Positions 1-8,887 of a stretch of 18,794 nt of DNA are shown one piece after another (the stretch's first letter is position 1; every line of letters begins with the position of its first letter). The notes under the pieces were generated by a model that saw only the letters and a list, made by a program, of their open reading frames with translations, had not been told where the DNA came from and did not search any database. Source of the DNA: JAEUIA01 sp038330085 (lineage in GTDB: Bacteria; Planctomycetota; UBA1135; GCA-002686595). Location: contig JBBQNP010000086.1 in assembly GCA_038330085.1 (NCBI GenBank), positions 1 through 18,794 of the forward strand, in the 5' to 3' direction. A program made the translations under genes and the position numbers.

Positions 1-1
1 G

Positions 2-511
2 TACGTGCCACAGGACAGCTTCCTCTTCAGCGAGCCGTTCCGAGACAACGTGTCGTTCGGCGTCGATGGCGAGCTTTCGGACGCGAACCTGAAGAACGTC
101 GTCGACCTCGCGTGCATGACGGAAGAGGTCGAGCGCTTTCCCAAGGGCTACGACCAGCTCATCGGCGAGCGCGGCGTCACGTTGTCCGGCGGACAACGCC
201 AACGCACGTGCATCGCGCGCGCGCTCGCGAAAGAGCCGAACATCCTCGTGCTCGACGACGCCTTGTCGGCGGTCGACACGGAGACCGAGACGAAGCTGAT
301 CGACAACCTGAAGCGCGCCGGATCGGGCCGCACGGTCGTGATCGCGGCGCACCGCTTGAGCTCGGTCGCGCGCGCGGACCAGGTCGTCGTGCTGCGGCGC
401 GACGGAACGATCGAAGCGATCGGCAAGCACGCCGACTTGATCGCGCGCGACGGTTGGTACCGCGACACGTGGCAGCGTCAGCAGGCGCAAGACGAGCTGT
501 CGGTGCTATGA
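2..511 (+). CDS. ABC exporter half-transporter, C-terminal part of nucleotide-binding domain (5' partial)
   Basis: The window opens inside this gene, and the frame is open from base 2. What remains is the second half of an ABC ATPase domain. In order it shows the Q-loop (VPQDSFLF), a canonical signature LSGGQRQR (codons from 182), Walker B ending VLDD (254-259), the D-loop SAVD and the switch histidine in AAHRLSS (350-352). Walker A and the membrane domain lie upstream of the window. The residue after the Walker B aspartate, normally the catalytic glutamate, is Asp (GAC at 257-259). That substitution is known from the degenerate subunit of heterodimeric exporters such as TM287/288 and LmrCD. 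The stop codon overlaps the next gene's start by 4 bp (ATGA), so the two are translationally coupled and probably form one exporter. The transported substrate is unknown. Confidence 0.93.
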   Translation, partial: YVPQDSFLFSEPFRDNVSFGVDGELSDANLKNVVDLACMTEEVERFPKGYDQLIGERGVTLSGGQRQRTCIARALAKEPNILVLDDALSAVDTETETKLIDNLKRAGSGRTVVIAAHRLSSVARADQVVVLRRDGTIEAIGKHADLIARDGWYRDTWQRQQAQDELSVL

Positions 512-2487
512 GCGCGCCCCGCAAGAGCAACGATCGCGATCCGGTCGGCAACGTGCTCGACGCAGTGCCCTCCACGAACGGCACGTCAACCGGATCCGCG
601 TCCTCGAACGGTGCGAAGTCCGCGCGCAGCGTGAAGCGCGACAAGAAGCGCAAGCTCGATCAGGACGACGATCCGTTCGACGAGTACGTGGTCTCGAAGG
701 CGTGGGACAGCTCGCTCTTCCGGCGCCTGCTGCGCTTCGTCAAACCGCACGCGAGCCTTTTCGTCGGCAGCTTCATCGTGCTCGCCGTCCTGTTCATTCT
801 GGACTTGCTCGGTCCGTGGATGTGGAAGCACGCGCTCGACGGCCCGGTGAACGGCGCGATCCGCGAGCGCAGCCTCAATGGTCCCACCGCCGACGTCAGC
901 GTGTTCCTGCACCAGTTCTGGTGGTGGATCGGCGCGTACCTCGCGAGCGTCTTGATCGCCGTTTATTTCCGCTACCTGGAGGTCGCGCAGCTCAATCGCA
1001 CGGGTCAGATCGTGATCAGTGACCTGCGCCAACAACTGTTCCGGCACATGCAGTCGCTCGACCTGTCGTTCTTCGACAAGCGACCGACCGGATCGCTCGT
1101 GACGCGCGTGACGTCCGACGTCGAGAACCTGAACGAGATGTTCACGTCGGGGATGGTCGTGCTGTTGTTCGACCTGATCAAGGTCGTTGCGCTGCTCGGC
1201 ATCCTGTTCACGCTCAACTGGAAGCTCGCGCTCGTCGTGCTGTGCGGCACGCCGTTCCTGATCGGCATCTCGCTCGCATTCCGCGGCGGCGCGCGCAATG
1301 CGCACCGTGCAGTTCGCGCGCGCTTGTCGCGCTTGAACGGTTACCTGCAGGAGGTGTTGCAAGGCATCCGCGTCGTGCAGGTGTTCCGTCGCGAGGTGCA
1401 GGTGTCCGCGCGCTTCGCCGAGCACCTCGTGCGCTACCTGCGGGCGAACTTGCGCACGATCTTCCTCTTCGCGCTGTTCTTCCCCGCGCTCGATCTCGTC
1501 GTGAGCGGAATGCAGAGCTCGACGCTGTGGGTCGGCGGGATCTCGATCGCCGGCGCTCACTTGAGCTTCGGCGAGTTCGTGCAGTTCTGGTTCTACCTCG
1601 CGATGCTCGTCTCCCCCATCCGTGAGTTGGGCGAGCGCTACAACGTGTTGCAGAGCGCGTTCGCCTCGTCGGAGCGCATCTTCCAGGTGCTCGACACCGC
1701 GCCGTTGGTCGCCGACGCTCCGCCGCGCGGCACGACGCAGCCGTTGCGCGGACACGTGCGCTTCGAGCACGTGTCGTTCGCCTACGACGGCACGACCGAG
1801 GTGCTCAACGACGTCTCGTTCGAGATACCGCCAGGCAAGACGGTCGCCGTCGTTGGCGCAACGGGTGCCGGCAAGTCGACGATCGTCAACCTGATCTTGC
1901 GCTTCTACGATCCGACCGCGGGGCGGATCACGCTCGACGGCGTGGACCTGCGCGAGCTCAACCTGGCCGAGCTGCGCAAGAACTTCGGGCTCGTGTTGCA
2001 GGAGGACTTCCTCTTCGCCGGAACGATCGAGGAGAACCTCGTGATGGATCGACCCGAGGTGACGGACGAAGCGCTCGAGGAAGCGCTCGAAGCCTCGCGC
2101 GCCGACGAAGTGATCGCGCGCCTGCCGCTCGGTCTCGATTCGCACGTCGCCGAGCGCGGGGCGACGTTCTCGACGGGCGAGAGACAGTTGCTCGCGATCG
2201 CGCGCGCGCTCGCCGGCTCACCGAGGATCGTGATCCTCGACGAAGCGACCGCGTCGGTCGACTCCGGCACCGAAGCCAAGATCGAAGCCGCCACGCGCGA
2301 GCTGCTCGCCGGCAAGAGCGCGCTCGTCGTCGCGCATCGCCTGTCGACCGTCCGTCGCGCCGACAAGATCCTCGTGATGCACCGCGGCAAGCTGCGCGAG
2401 AGCGGCACGCACGAAGAGCTGATCGCGAAGGACGGCATCTACGCCCGTCTGCACCGTTTGCAGTTCAGCGAAATGGGCGCAGCCTGA
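508..2487 (+). CDS. ABC exporter half-transporter (membrane domain plus ATPase), partner of upstream gene
   Basis: This encodes a 659-aa fused ABC exporter half-molecule. Residues 1-60 are a polar, Ser/Lys/Asp-rich cytoplasmic leader that is unusually long for the family. Residues about 75-385 form the transmembrane domain with several hydrophobic segments. Residues about 410-655 form the ATPase: Walker A GATGAGKST (450-458), signature FSTGE (554-558) in place of LSGGQ, Walker B VILDE with catalytic Glu579, and switch His610. The degenerate signature here plus the Asp-for-Glu change in the upstream gene places one consensus and one degenerate ATP site in a heterodimer. The ATG at 508 was chosen because it overlaps the upstream stop. 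The same frame stays open back to base 112, but that extension is an Arg/Ala-rich shadow of the upstream gene. Efflux of a lipid or drug-like compound is inferred from the family only. Confidence 0.94.
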   Translation: MSAPRKSNDRDPVGNVLDAVPSTNGTSTGSASSNGAKSARSVKRDKKRKLDQDDDPFDEYVVSKAWDSSLFRRLLRFVKPHASLFVGSFIVLAVLFILDLLGPWMWKHALDGPVNGAIRERSLNGPTADVSVFLHQFWWWIGAYLASVLIAVYFRYLEVAQLNRTGQIVISDLRQQLFRHMQSLDLSFFDKRPTGSLVTRVTSDVENLNEMFTSGMVVLLFDLIKVVALLGILFTLNWKLALVVLCGTPFLIGISLAFRGGARNAHRAVRARLSRLNGYLQEVLQGIRVVQVFRREVQVSARFAEHLVRYLRANLRTIFLFALFFPALDLVVSGMQSSTLWVGGISIAGAHLSFGEFVQFWFYLAMLVSPIRELGERYNVLQSAFASSERIFQVLDTAPLVADAPPRGTTQPLRGHVRFEHVSFAYDGTTEVLNDVSFEIPPGKTVAVVGATGAGKSTIVNLILRFYDPTAGRITLDGVDLRELNLAELRKNFGLVLQEDFLFAGTIEENLVMDRPEVTDEALEEALEASRADEVIARLPLGLDSHVAERGATFSTGERQLLAIARALAGSPRIVILDEATASVDSGTEAKIEAATRELLAGKSALVVAHRLSTVRRADKILVMHRGKLRESGTHEELIAKDGIYARLHRLQFSEMGAA

Positions 2488-2511
2488 TCGATCGACCGCA
2501 CACGGGTCCGC

Positions 2512-5499
2512 TCAGCGCAGGTGCAGCTCGATCACGGTCTGCGGGATCGTCATCGAATCTATCTTCAACGTCTCCCGTGCGACGAGCCCTGTGTCGCTGG
2601 TGGCTTCGATGCGATATGTGCCGAGTATCAGGTTCGCCACGAGCGCGTTCTTGATCGTGGGCGGATACTCGGACGTGTATACCACCGCACCGGTGGAATC
2701 GAACGCGCGCAAGGTGATGAGCTTGTACGGCGTACTCCCCTCGGGCACGACCAACTTCACGCCACGTGACGTCGCGATTTCCGCCGTGATCTCGACCTCG
2801 GTCGTGCGATGCAACTCGATGTTCACGTTCGTCACCGGAGCGCGCACCCACGGGCTGAACAGCTTGAGCTCATAGGCACCCGGCTCGATTCCGTCGAGCG
2901 TGCCGATGTCGCCGTTCCAATGGACGCCGAGCCCCATCTTGGCTCCCGGCTTGAACAACGTCAGCGAGGGCGGTCCCTGATCGGGCTTCAATTCCGGCGG
3001 CACGTGCAGGCGCACCTTCAGATTTCCGGCCCCGCTGATGCGCACATCTCCCACGTCGAGCTCCTGTTCGCGCACCAGATTCAGATCGCTGAGCGTCCGC
3101 GCGGGCAAGTTCTCCGCGGTGACCTCGATGTCGTAACTCCCCGGCTGCAAGGCCTCGGCGCGGAAACGACCGTCGGCATCGATCTTCACGGGCAAGTACT
3201 GGTTCACGCCTTTCCGATGCCATCGGATGATCGCGGCCGACAACGGGCTTCCGTTTTCCTCGATCACGCGTCCGCGTATCGAGGACGAGTGCATGTCGTT
3301 CGGGGAGACGGTGATGACGATGTCGTGATCGCCGCCCTTGACGCCGTCCTTCTGCACGGAAAGTTGGTCGGAGGTCTTGCCCGGTTCGCACACCTGAAGT
3401 GCGACGGCTTCGATCGGCCAGTTCTCGATCTCGAATGCGCCTTGCGCGTTCGTGTGCGCGCTGCGGAGTGCGTGAGACTTCCTCAGCCCACCTTGCGGCG
3501 GATCCGGATTGACGGCGTTCACGTTCCAGCCCACGAGCGGTTTGCCCGCTTCGTCGACGACCTTTCCTGTGACGTTCGGGTTTGGATGCACCGTCACGTC
3601 CCACACCACGTCGTCGCCAGCCTTCAGATCGAACGTGCGGCGCGCCTCACCGCGCTGGCCCGCGTCCATGCGCAGTTCGACGGAGCCCGCGGGCAAGCAT
3701 GCGAGCACATAGCTCCCGTCAGCACGCGAGCTGGTGTCGTTCAGCGTTCCCCAATACGCTTCGTCCGTGTACGACACACGGGCCTTCGAGAGCGGCTCGC
3801 CTTTCTCGTCGCGCAGGGTGCCGTGTACCACGGCTTGGATATCCACGCGGACGTCGAGCGGTTCTCCTTCCGGACCGGCACCGGCGAGTTGATGCAAGGT
3901 CGCGAAGCCGTGAGCACTGACGACCATCTCGACCTTGCCTCGGCCGACGTCGCGCGCGTCGAACGCGCCCGAAACATCGGTCACGACACGCATGGGCGGG
4001 AAGGTCGAGGATCGTCCCGGCTTCGGTTTGACCGTGAACATGGCTTCCCGGTTCGTCAGCTCGACGAGCGCCCCGGCGATCGGCGCGTTGCTCCTGTCGC
4101 GCACGGTTCCGCGCACGCGCCCGATCGGCGTCGTCATCACGAGCTCGACGTCGACTCGCGAACCGGGTGCGTGCGCTTCGATTCGTTCTTGCGCCGAGGG
4201 ACCGAAGTCGTCGCGCAGAGCCGCCAACGTCCGGCCCGGCCCCAGATCCCTCACTCGATATCGACCCGATGCGTCGGCGGTCCCGATCATCTGACCTTGA
4301 TCGTCGTTGCCGTACGCCGAAACCCAGATGCGTGCGCGCGGAACGGCCGTCGCGTTCTCGTCGACGACGTGCACGTCGACGTCGATTCCATCGGGGATCA
4401 CGAGATCGCACGCCCCCTTCTCGCCGGCAGCGAGCTTCACGAGCTTGCCCTCGCAGCGATCGGGTTGAACGCTCGTCGAACCGGGGAATACGTCGTCGAA
4501 GTGAGCCGCGCCGTCGGCGTCGGTCACGTGAGCGGTTTGTTCGTGTTTCGGATCGGGCGCGCCGAACTGCCACAAGCTGACGACGACACCGACGGCAGGC
4601 GTGCCGTCGTCGCCCCACTTCATGTGCACGTCGAGCGCAGCGCGGTCGGGCTTGGGTGCCGTGGATGCAGTGCTCGCATCGACTTGTCCGACGGGCTGGG
4701 GCGCTTCCATTGCAACGCGAGCTACAGGCTTGGTGTCACCGTCGACCGACAGTGTTTCGACGGACGGATCGGGCCCTCGAGCGACATCGAGTCCGCGCAC
4801 GATGGAGTCGTCGTGTTTCGGCCAGAGCGCCCACCCGAGAACGATGACGGCCGCAATCGATGCGCCGACTTTCCACGCAGTTGCCATGGCAATGCCTCCG
4901 ATCAGTGCGCCTGACGTGCCCGCAGCAGCAGCCGAAGTGACGATGTGCGGGCTCGCGGTGTGCTTTGAAACGAGAGCCACGAACGCGAACGACCACGAGT
5001 CGCCGTCTTCGTGGCGGAAGCGCTCGCGCAACATCCCGATCGCGCGCCACATGCGCGTTCGCACCGTCGATTCGGGAACGGACTGACGCGCGGCAACTTC
5101 CGTGATTGTCAGCCGCTCGAAGTAGTGCAGCACGAGGGTCGAGCGATACGGCTCGTCGAGCGCGAGAACCGCATCGACGAGCCTCCGCAGGGTTCGCGCA
5201 CGTTCCACCGCGTCGTGGTCCGCGGTCGAGGACTCTTGATTCGCGGTCGATTGCTCGCGCAGCTTGCGCGCGCGATCACTGCGGCCACGTTGCACCGCGA
5301 GGTTGCGCGCAACGCGCGCCAGCCATCCGCGCAGGTTCGTCGCGCGTTGCGGCGGGTGCGTCAGCGCCGCGATCCACGTGTCCTGGACGATCTCGTCGGC
5401 TTCATGCCGGTCCGAGACGAGCCGGCGTGCGAGTTCGTCGAGCCACCCGGCGTGCTCAAGCAGCCTCTCGATCGACCTGTTCGTGGGTTCCGGAACCAT
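2512..5499 (-). CDS. Membrane-anchored ECF sigma factor fused to carboxypeptidase-regulatory-like modules (paralogue A)
   Basis: The protein has 995 aa. Residues about 18-75 match sigma-70 region 2 (HEADEIVQDTW, GWLARVARNLA). Residues about 105-162 match region 4, with a helix-turn-helix (EVAARQSVPESTVRTRM). Residues about 192-226 are hydrophobic and end in LGWALW, giving one membrane span or a short hairpin. After a linker come about eight beta-sandwich units of the CarboxypepD_reg type, starting near residues 289, 371, 459, 556, 642, 740, 826 and 912; several carry the G-x-V-x-D-E-x-G-x-P-L pattern. This implies a cytoplasmic sigma factor tethered to the membrane with a large external region. 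I chose the ATG at 5499 because it has GGAG six bases upstream and aligns with the paralogue's start; the frame extends to a TTG at 5556. It converges on the ABC gene with a 24-bp gap. Target genes are unknown. Confidence 0.9.
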   Translation of the reverse strand: MVPEPTNRSIERLLEHAGWLDELARRLVSDRHEADEIVQDTWIAALTHPPQRATNLRGWLARVARNLAVQRGRSDRARKLREQSTANQESSTADHDAVERARTLRRLVDAVLALDEPYRSTLVLHYFERLTITEVAARQSVPESTVRTRMWRAIGMLRERFRHEDGDSWSFAFVALVSKHTASPHIVTSAAAAGTSGALIGGIAMATAWKVGASIAAVIVLGWALWPKHDDSIVRGLDVARGPDPSVETLSVDGDTKPVARVAMEAPQPVGQVDASTASTAPKPDRAALDVHMKWGDDGTPAVGVVVSLWQFGAPDPKHEQTAHVTDADGAAHFDDVFPGSTSVQPDRCEGKLVKLAAGEKGACDLVIPDGIDVDVHVVDENATAVPRARIWVSAYGNDDQGQMIGTADASGRYRVRDLGPGRTLAALRDDFGPSAQERIEAHAPGSRVDVELVMTTPIGRVRGTVRDRSNAPIAGALVELTNREAMFTVKPKPGRSSTFPPMRVVTDVSGAFDARDVGRGKVEMVVSAHGFATLHQLAGAGPEGEPLDVRVDIQAVVHGTLRDEKGEPLSKARVSYTDEAYWGTLNDTSSRADGSYVLACLPAGSVELRMDAGQRGEARRTFDLKAGDDVVWDVTVHPNPNVTGKVVDEAGKPLVGWNVNAVNPDPPQGGLRKSHALRSAHTNAQGAFEIENWPIEAVALQVCEPGKTSDQLSVQKDGVKGGDHDIVITVSPNDMHSSSIRGRVIEENGSPLSAAIIRWHRKGVNQYLPVKIDADGRFRAEALQPGSYDIEVTAENLPARTLSDLNLVREQELDVGDVRISGAGNLKVRLHVPPELKPDQGPPSLTLFKPGAKMGLGVHWNGDIGTLDGIEPGAYELKLFSPWVRAPVTNVNIELHRTTEVEITAEIATSRGVKLVVPEGSTPYKLITLRAFDSTGAVVYTSEYPPTIKNALVANLILGTYRIEATSDTGLVARETLKIDSMTIPQTVIELHLR

Positions 5500-5550
5500 G
5501 CGCGTCTCCAAGAGAACGAAGACGTCATGCGGATTGTCCCAGGAATGTCG
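5500..5550 (-). promoter_or_regulatory. Putative promoter/leader of sigma fusion A (shared motif)
   Basis: Reading the minus strand, the motif CCTGGGACAATCC is followed 5 nt later by ACGTCT. ACAATCC lies exactly 31 nt before the ATG at 5499. The same words at the same 31-nt distance precede paralogue B. GGAG is placed six bases before the ATG. I cannot assign -35 and -10 boxes with confidence. Confidence 0.45.
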
Positions 5551-5729
5551 GCGCAACGTCCTTCTCCGCGGACCGGGGGCTCAACTTGATTGCGCGAATG
5601 TTGAAGCAGGAGGACCTTAGGCACTGCTCCGTGCACTCGAAATGACCCGCGATCTGCTCGAGGCCGGCGCACAACGGGATCTGAGCTCAGTTGGTCGTGG
5701 CGCAAGGCCCCACCAGCGGTTGCGAGCGC

Positions 5730-8696
5730 TCAGTGCAACTGAAGCTTGAGCCAGTCCATCGACGGCTCGAACGATTCGACGGTCAGCGTGGCGTGAGCCG
5801 AGAGACCGGTGTCCGTCGTGGCTTCGACCGTGTAAACGCCCAACTTCAGTCCCTCCACCCCGACCGACGTGGCGACCGACATCGGATACGTGTCGTCGGA
5901 AACGACGACGCCGGCTTCGTCCACGACGCGCAGGCGAACCTTGCCCTTGCGCGGGTCGCCCTCGGGCAGCACTAGCTCGATGGTCCGATCGGCACCGCGC
6001 TCAGCGGTCACGTCGATCTCGGTCAGATGATCGGAGGTGATCGTGACGTGCGTCTTCGGAGCACGCAGCTCAGAGGCACGAAACACCACGTCGTATTCAC
6101 CCGAGGCAATCGTCGTGAGCCGCCCTTCGTCGCCGCGCAGCGCAATCGATGTCTTGTCGTTAGGGTCCTTGCCGCACAGATCGAGGCTCGGATAGGCCCG
6201 CTCGCGGTTCGTGCCCGCCGGAAGGCGGAGGTGCACGACGAGGCTGCCGCCGTGCTCGAGGTGCACGTCGCCCAACTCGAGCTCCTGACCGCTGACGAGC
6301 GCGAGTCCGTGAAACGATTTGGGCGCTTGCCCCTCGATGCGGAAGTCGACCGAGTAACTGCCGGGTCGAAACGGACCCAATCGAAAACGTCCTTCGGCAT
6401 CCGTCGCTTCCATCCGACCTTGGCCGATCGACTCAGCCATCCATGTGACCGGCTGCGAGGCTGCGAGATGACCATCCATGTCGAACAACCGTCCGTGGAT
6501 GAATGCCGTGCGCATGGAGGTGGCGGGGATCTTGATCGCGAGCCCCTTGTCGCCGGCTTTGACGTCGGTGACGAGCGCGGCGGGTGTTGCGAACCATCCG
6601 TCGGGCTCACGTACTTCGACCGCACTCGCTTTCGCAGGCCAGTTGCCGAGGACGAACGCGCCGGCGTCGTTCGTGTGCGTGCTACGGAACTGCCCACCCG
6701 GCCGCTCGGGATCGATCGCACCCACCAACCACCCCGCGATCGGCTTTCCTGATTCGTCGACGACGCTGCCCTCCACGCTTGGAGCCGACTTCAATGTGAT
6801 GTTCCATTCGATGTCCTGACCGGGCTCGAGCTCGAAGGTTTTCTGTTCCTCTCCCTGCTCATCGGCGAACACGTGGATCTCGACCGGACCACGCGGCAGA
6901 TGCTCGAGTCGATACGAACCGTCGGCGCGCGAATACGTCGAGCCCGACTCCTGCGGAGACTTGCTGAACGTGACCATGGCCTGGTTGACAGGAGTACCTG
7001 CAGGATCACGCACGACACCGTGCACCACGGCCTGGGTGCTCATGCGCACGTCGATCGGCCCGTTGCGGAGATCGTCGCCGAGAGACTGTTGCCAACGCAC
7101 GAACCCGCGCGCCTCGACGGACAGAGTCACCCTGCCTTCGCCCACCTCGGCTGCTGAGAACGCGCCGGACGCGTCGGTGAAGCGCTGCAGGGAGGGAAAC
7201 GGCTTGATCGCATTGCGTCCAGCTTCGTCCGTGAACGAGCGGCTCGCGAGCTTGAGACCGGCCTTCGCCCTGGGGATCGGTTGACCGTGCTCGTCGTGCA
7301 CGAAGCCGGTGACAACGCCACGTGAACGCGAGAGGACGAGCACGAGGTCGACACGCGATCCAGGCACGTGTGGGAAGAGGTTCTCCTCCGCGGAGGGACC
7401 AAAGCTGTTGTGAAGCGCCGCGATCCATTTCTGACCCTTCACGTCGCGCAGATGGAATCGGCCGCGCGCGTCGCTGCGCTCGATGTCGGGTCCGCCATCG
7501 TCGGCGCCGGACCTGCTGATGAGGATCCGCGCATCGGGGACGGGGACCTTGTTCTCGTCCACGACGATGCCGTCGACGTCGATGCCGTTTGGAATGGTCA
7601 GTTCGAACGTGGCTGCCCTGTCCGCGACGACCTGCGCGATGTTGCTCCCTCCTCGATCGCAACTGACCTGCACGTCACCCGCGAACACACCATCGAAGTG
7701 CACGTGACCCTCCGAGTCGGTGCGTGCAGCGGCATCGTCGAAGCTCGGATCCGGCGCTCCCCATTGGTTGAGGCTGACGACGACGCCGGCCGCCGGCGTG
7801 CCGTCATCACCCCAGCGGACATGCACGTCGAGGGATGTCGTGTCGCTCTTCGCAGAGGTTGTTGCCGCGCCTGCTCCAACTGAATCGGCGGGATCGGACT
7901 TGGCCAGCGCGACACGAACCGCGCTGCCGTCCTGGCCGGCGCCGGACAGCGATTCGACGGGCTTGGCTGGTTCACGAGCGACATCCAGCCCGCGCACGAT
8001 CGAGTCGTCGTGCTTCGGCCAGAGTGCCCAGCCGAGAACGATCGCGGCCGCGATCGATGCGCCGATCTTCCATGCTGTCGCCATCGCAATGCCTCCGATC
8101 ACGGTGCCGCTCGACCATGCCGCTGTCGACGTGCTCGCCGCGGTTGCAACGGCCTTCGACTTGGGAACGAGAGCCACGAACGCGAGCGACCACGTGTCGC
8201 CGCCCTCGCGCTGGAAGTTCTCGCGTAACATCGCGATCGCGCGCGACAGGCGTGTGCGCACGGTCGACTCGGGCGCTGACTGACGCTCGGCGATCTCGGC
8301 GACCGGCACGTGATCGAAGTAGTGCAGGATCACAGTCGATCGATACGGCTCGGCGAGCGCGACCACGGCGTCGACCAGGCGTTGTTGCGCGAGCGCGCGA
8401 TCGACGGCGTCTTCGTCGACGGACCGTGCCTCGTCACGCGCGAGCGACTGCTCACGCTTCCTGCGTGCGCTCTCGCTGCGGCCGCGTTGAAGCGCGAAGT
8501 TGCGCGCGACCCGCGCGAGCCACGAGCGGACCGGGACGCTCAGGTGCGGCGGATGCTGGATCGCGGCGATCCAGGTTTCTTGCACGATCTCGTCCGCTTC
8601 GTGCGGGTCGGCAACGAGGCGACGGGCGAGCGCGTCGAGCCAGCCGGCTTGCGCGAGGAGGGACTCGATCGTCGCGTTGGTGCGTTCGGGAGACAT
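5730..8696 (-). CDS. Membrane-anchored ECF sigma factor fused to carboxypeptidase-regulatory-like modules (paralogue B)
   Basis: This 988-aa protein is collinear with the next gene downstream. Sigma region 2 is at about 18-75 (HEADEIVQETW, SWLARVARNFA). Region 4 is at about 105-162 (EIAERQSAPESTVRTRL). The hydrophobic segment at about 199-226 is followed by about eight beta-sandwich units. Residues 199-240 differ from paralogue A at only three positions, while the external modules are much more diverged. I chose the ATG at 8696 by alignment with paralogue A; an ATG at 8708 would add four residues. No clear Shine-Dalgarno precedes either. The two genes are separated by about 230 bp on the same strand and share an upstream motif, so each probably has its own promoter. 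No separate anti-sigma gene is adjacent, so the C-terminal part may do that job, which is an inference. Confidence 0.9.
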   Translation of the reverse strand: MSPERTNATIESLLAQAGWLDALARRLVADPHEADEIVQETWIAAIQHPPHLSVPVRSWLARVARNFALQRGRSESARRKREQSLARDEARSVDEDAVDRALAQQRLVDAVVALAEPYRSTVILHYFDHVPVAEIAERQSAPESTVRTRLSRAIAMLRENFQREGGDTWSLAFVALVPKSKAVATAASTSTAAWSSGTVIGGIAMATAWKIGASIAAAIVLGWALWPKHDDSIVRGLDVAREPAKPVESLSGAGQDGSAVRVALAKSDPADSVGAGAATTSAKSDTTSLDVHVRWGDDGTPAAGVVVSLNQWGAPDPSFDDAAARTDSEGHVHFDGVFAGDVQVSCDRGGSNIAQVVADRAATFELTIPNGIDVDGIVVDENKVPVPDARILISRSGADDGGPDIERSDARGRFHLRDVKGQKWIAALHNSFGPSAEENLFPHVPGSRVDLVLVLSRSRGVVTGFVHDEHGQPIPRAKAGLKLASRSFTDEAGRNAIKPFPSLQRFTDASGAFSAAEVGEGRVTLSVEARGFVRWQQSLGDDLRNGPIDVRMSTQAVVHGVVRDPAGTPVNQAMVTFSKSPQESGSTYSRADGSYRLEHLPRGPVEIHVFADEQGEEQKTFELEPGQDIEWNITLKSAPSVEGSVVDESGKPIAGWLVGAIDPERPGGQFRSTHTNDAGAFVLGNWPAKASAVEVREPDGWFATPAALVTDVKAGDKGLAIKIPATSMRTAFIHGRLFDMDGHLAASQPVTWMAESIGQGRMEATDAEGRFRLGPFRPGSYSVDFRIEGQAPKSFHGLALVSGQELELGDVHLEHGGSLVVHLRLPAGTNRERAYPSLDLCGKDPNDKTSIALRGDEGRLTTIASGEYDVVFRASELRAPKTHVTITSDHLTEIDVTAERGADRTIELVLPEGDPRKGKVRLRVVDEAGVVVSDDTYPMSVATSVGVEGLKLGVYTVEATTDTGLSAHATLTVESFEPSMDWLKLQLH

Positions 8697-8747
8697 GCGC
8701 GTCGGCATCGAGATGCAGACGTGCTCGGGATTGTCTCAGGGAAATGA
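8697..8747 (-). promoter_or_regulatory. Putative promoter/leader of sigma fusion B (shared motif)
   Basis: On the minus strand CCTGAGACAATCC is followed 5 nt later by ACGTCT. The ACAATCC word is 31 nt upstream of the ATG at 8696, the same phasing as in paralogue A. The identity continues weakly to GACGCGCATG at the start codon. This may be a shared promoter, possibly autoregulated by these sigma factors; that is an inference. Confidence 0.45.
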
Positions 8748-8805
8748 GGGAAAGCGGATGTGTGCGGGCGAAGCACAAATCGGCGGCAGGGTCAGTCGAT
8801 CCGGC

Positions 8806-8882
8806 GGTGCCAGGCACCCGCCGCGGGAGCCTACGCTCATGGTCGCGCGAAAGCGCGCGACGTACGGCGGGTTCCAAGCACC
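8806..8882. repeat. 77-bp structured repeat, copy 1
   Basis: An outer imperfect inverted repeat of 18 bp (8806-8823 with 8865-8882, 15 of 18 pairs) encloses two inner hairpins. One is GAGC/GCTC with a 4-nt loop. The other is an 8-bp perfect stem, GTCGCGCG-AAAG-CGCGCGAC. It starts 5 nt past the stop of the first TlpA-like selenoprotein gene. A second copy of identical length is at 10329-10405. It resembles a REP/BIME-like palindromic element and might also act as an RNA 3' end. It has no T-run and no tRNA features. Confidence 0.75.
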
Positions 8883-8887
8883 ACCCG

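Noticed and set aside
112..507. N-terminal extension of the second ABC gene in the open frame from 112
   Set aside because: The extension is an Arg/His-rich shadow of the upstream ATPase gene; the ATG at 508 overlaps the stop and begins a plausible leader.
5500..5556. TTG at 5556 as the start of sigma fusion A
   Set aside because: The ATG at 5499 has GGAG and aligns with the paralogue; the extra codons overlap the conserved non-coding motif, which lies in another frame in the paralogue.
8806..8882. 77-nt cloverleaf-like repeat as a tRNA gene
   Set aside because: It has only two inner hairpins, no anticodon or T-loop signatures, and a second copy with free sequence change in the loops.
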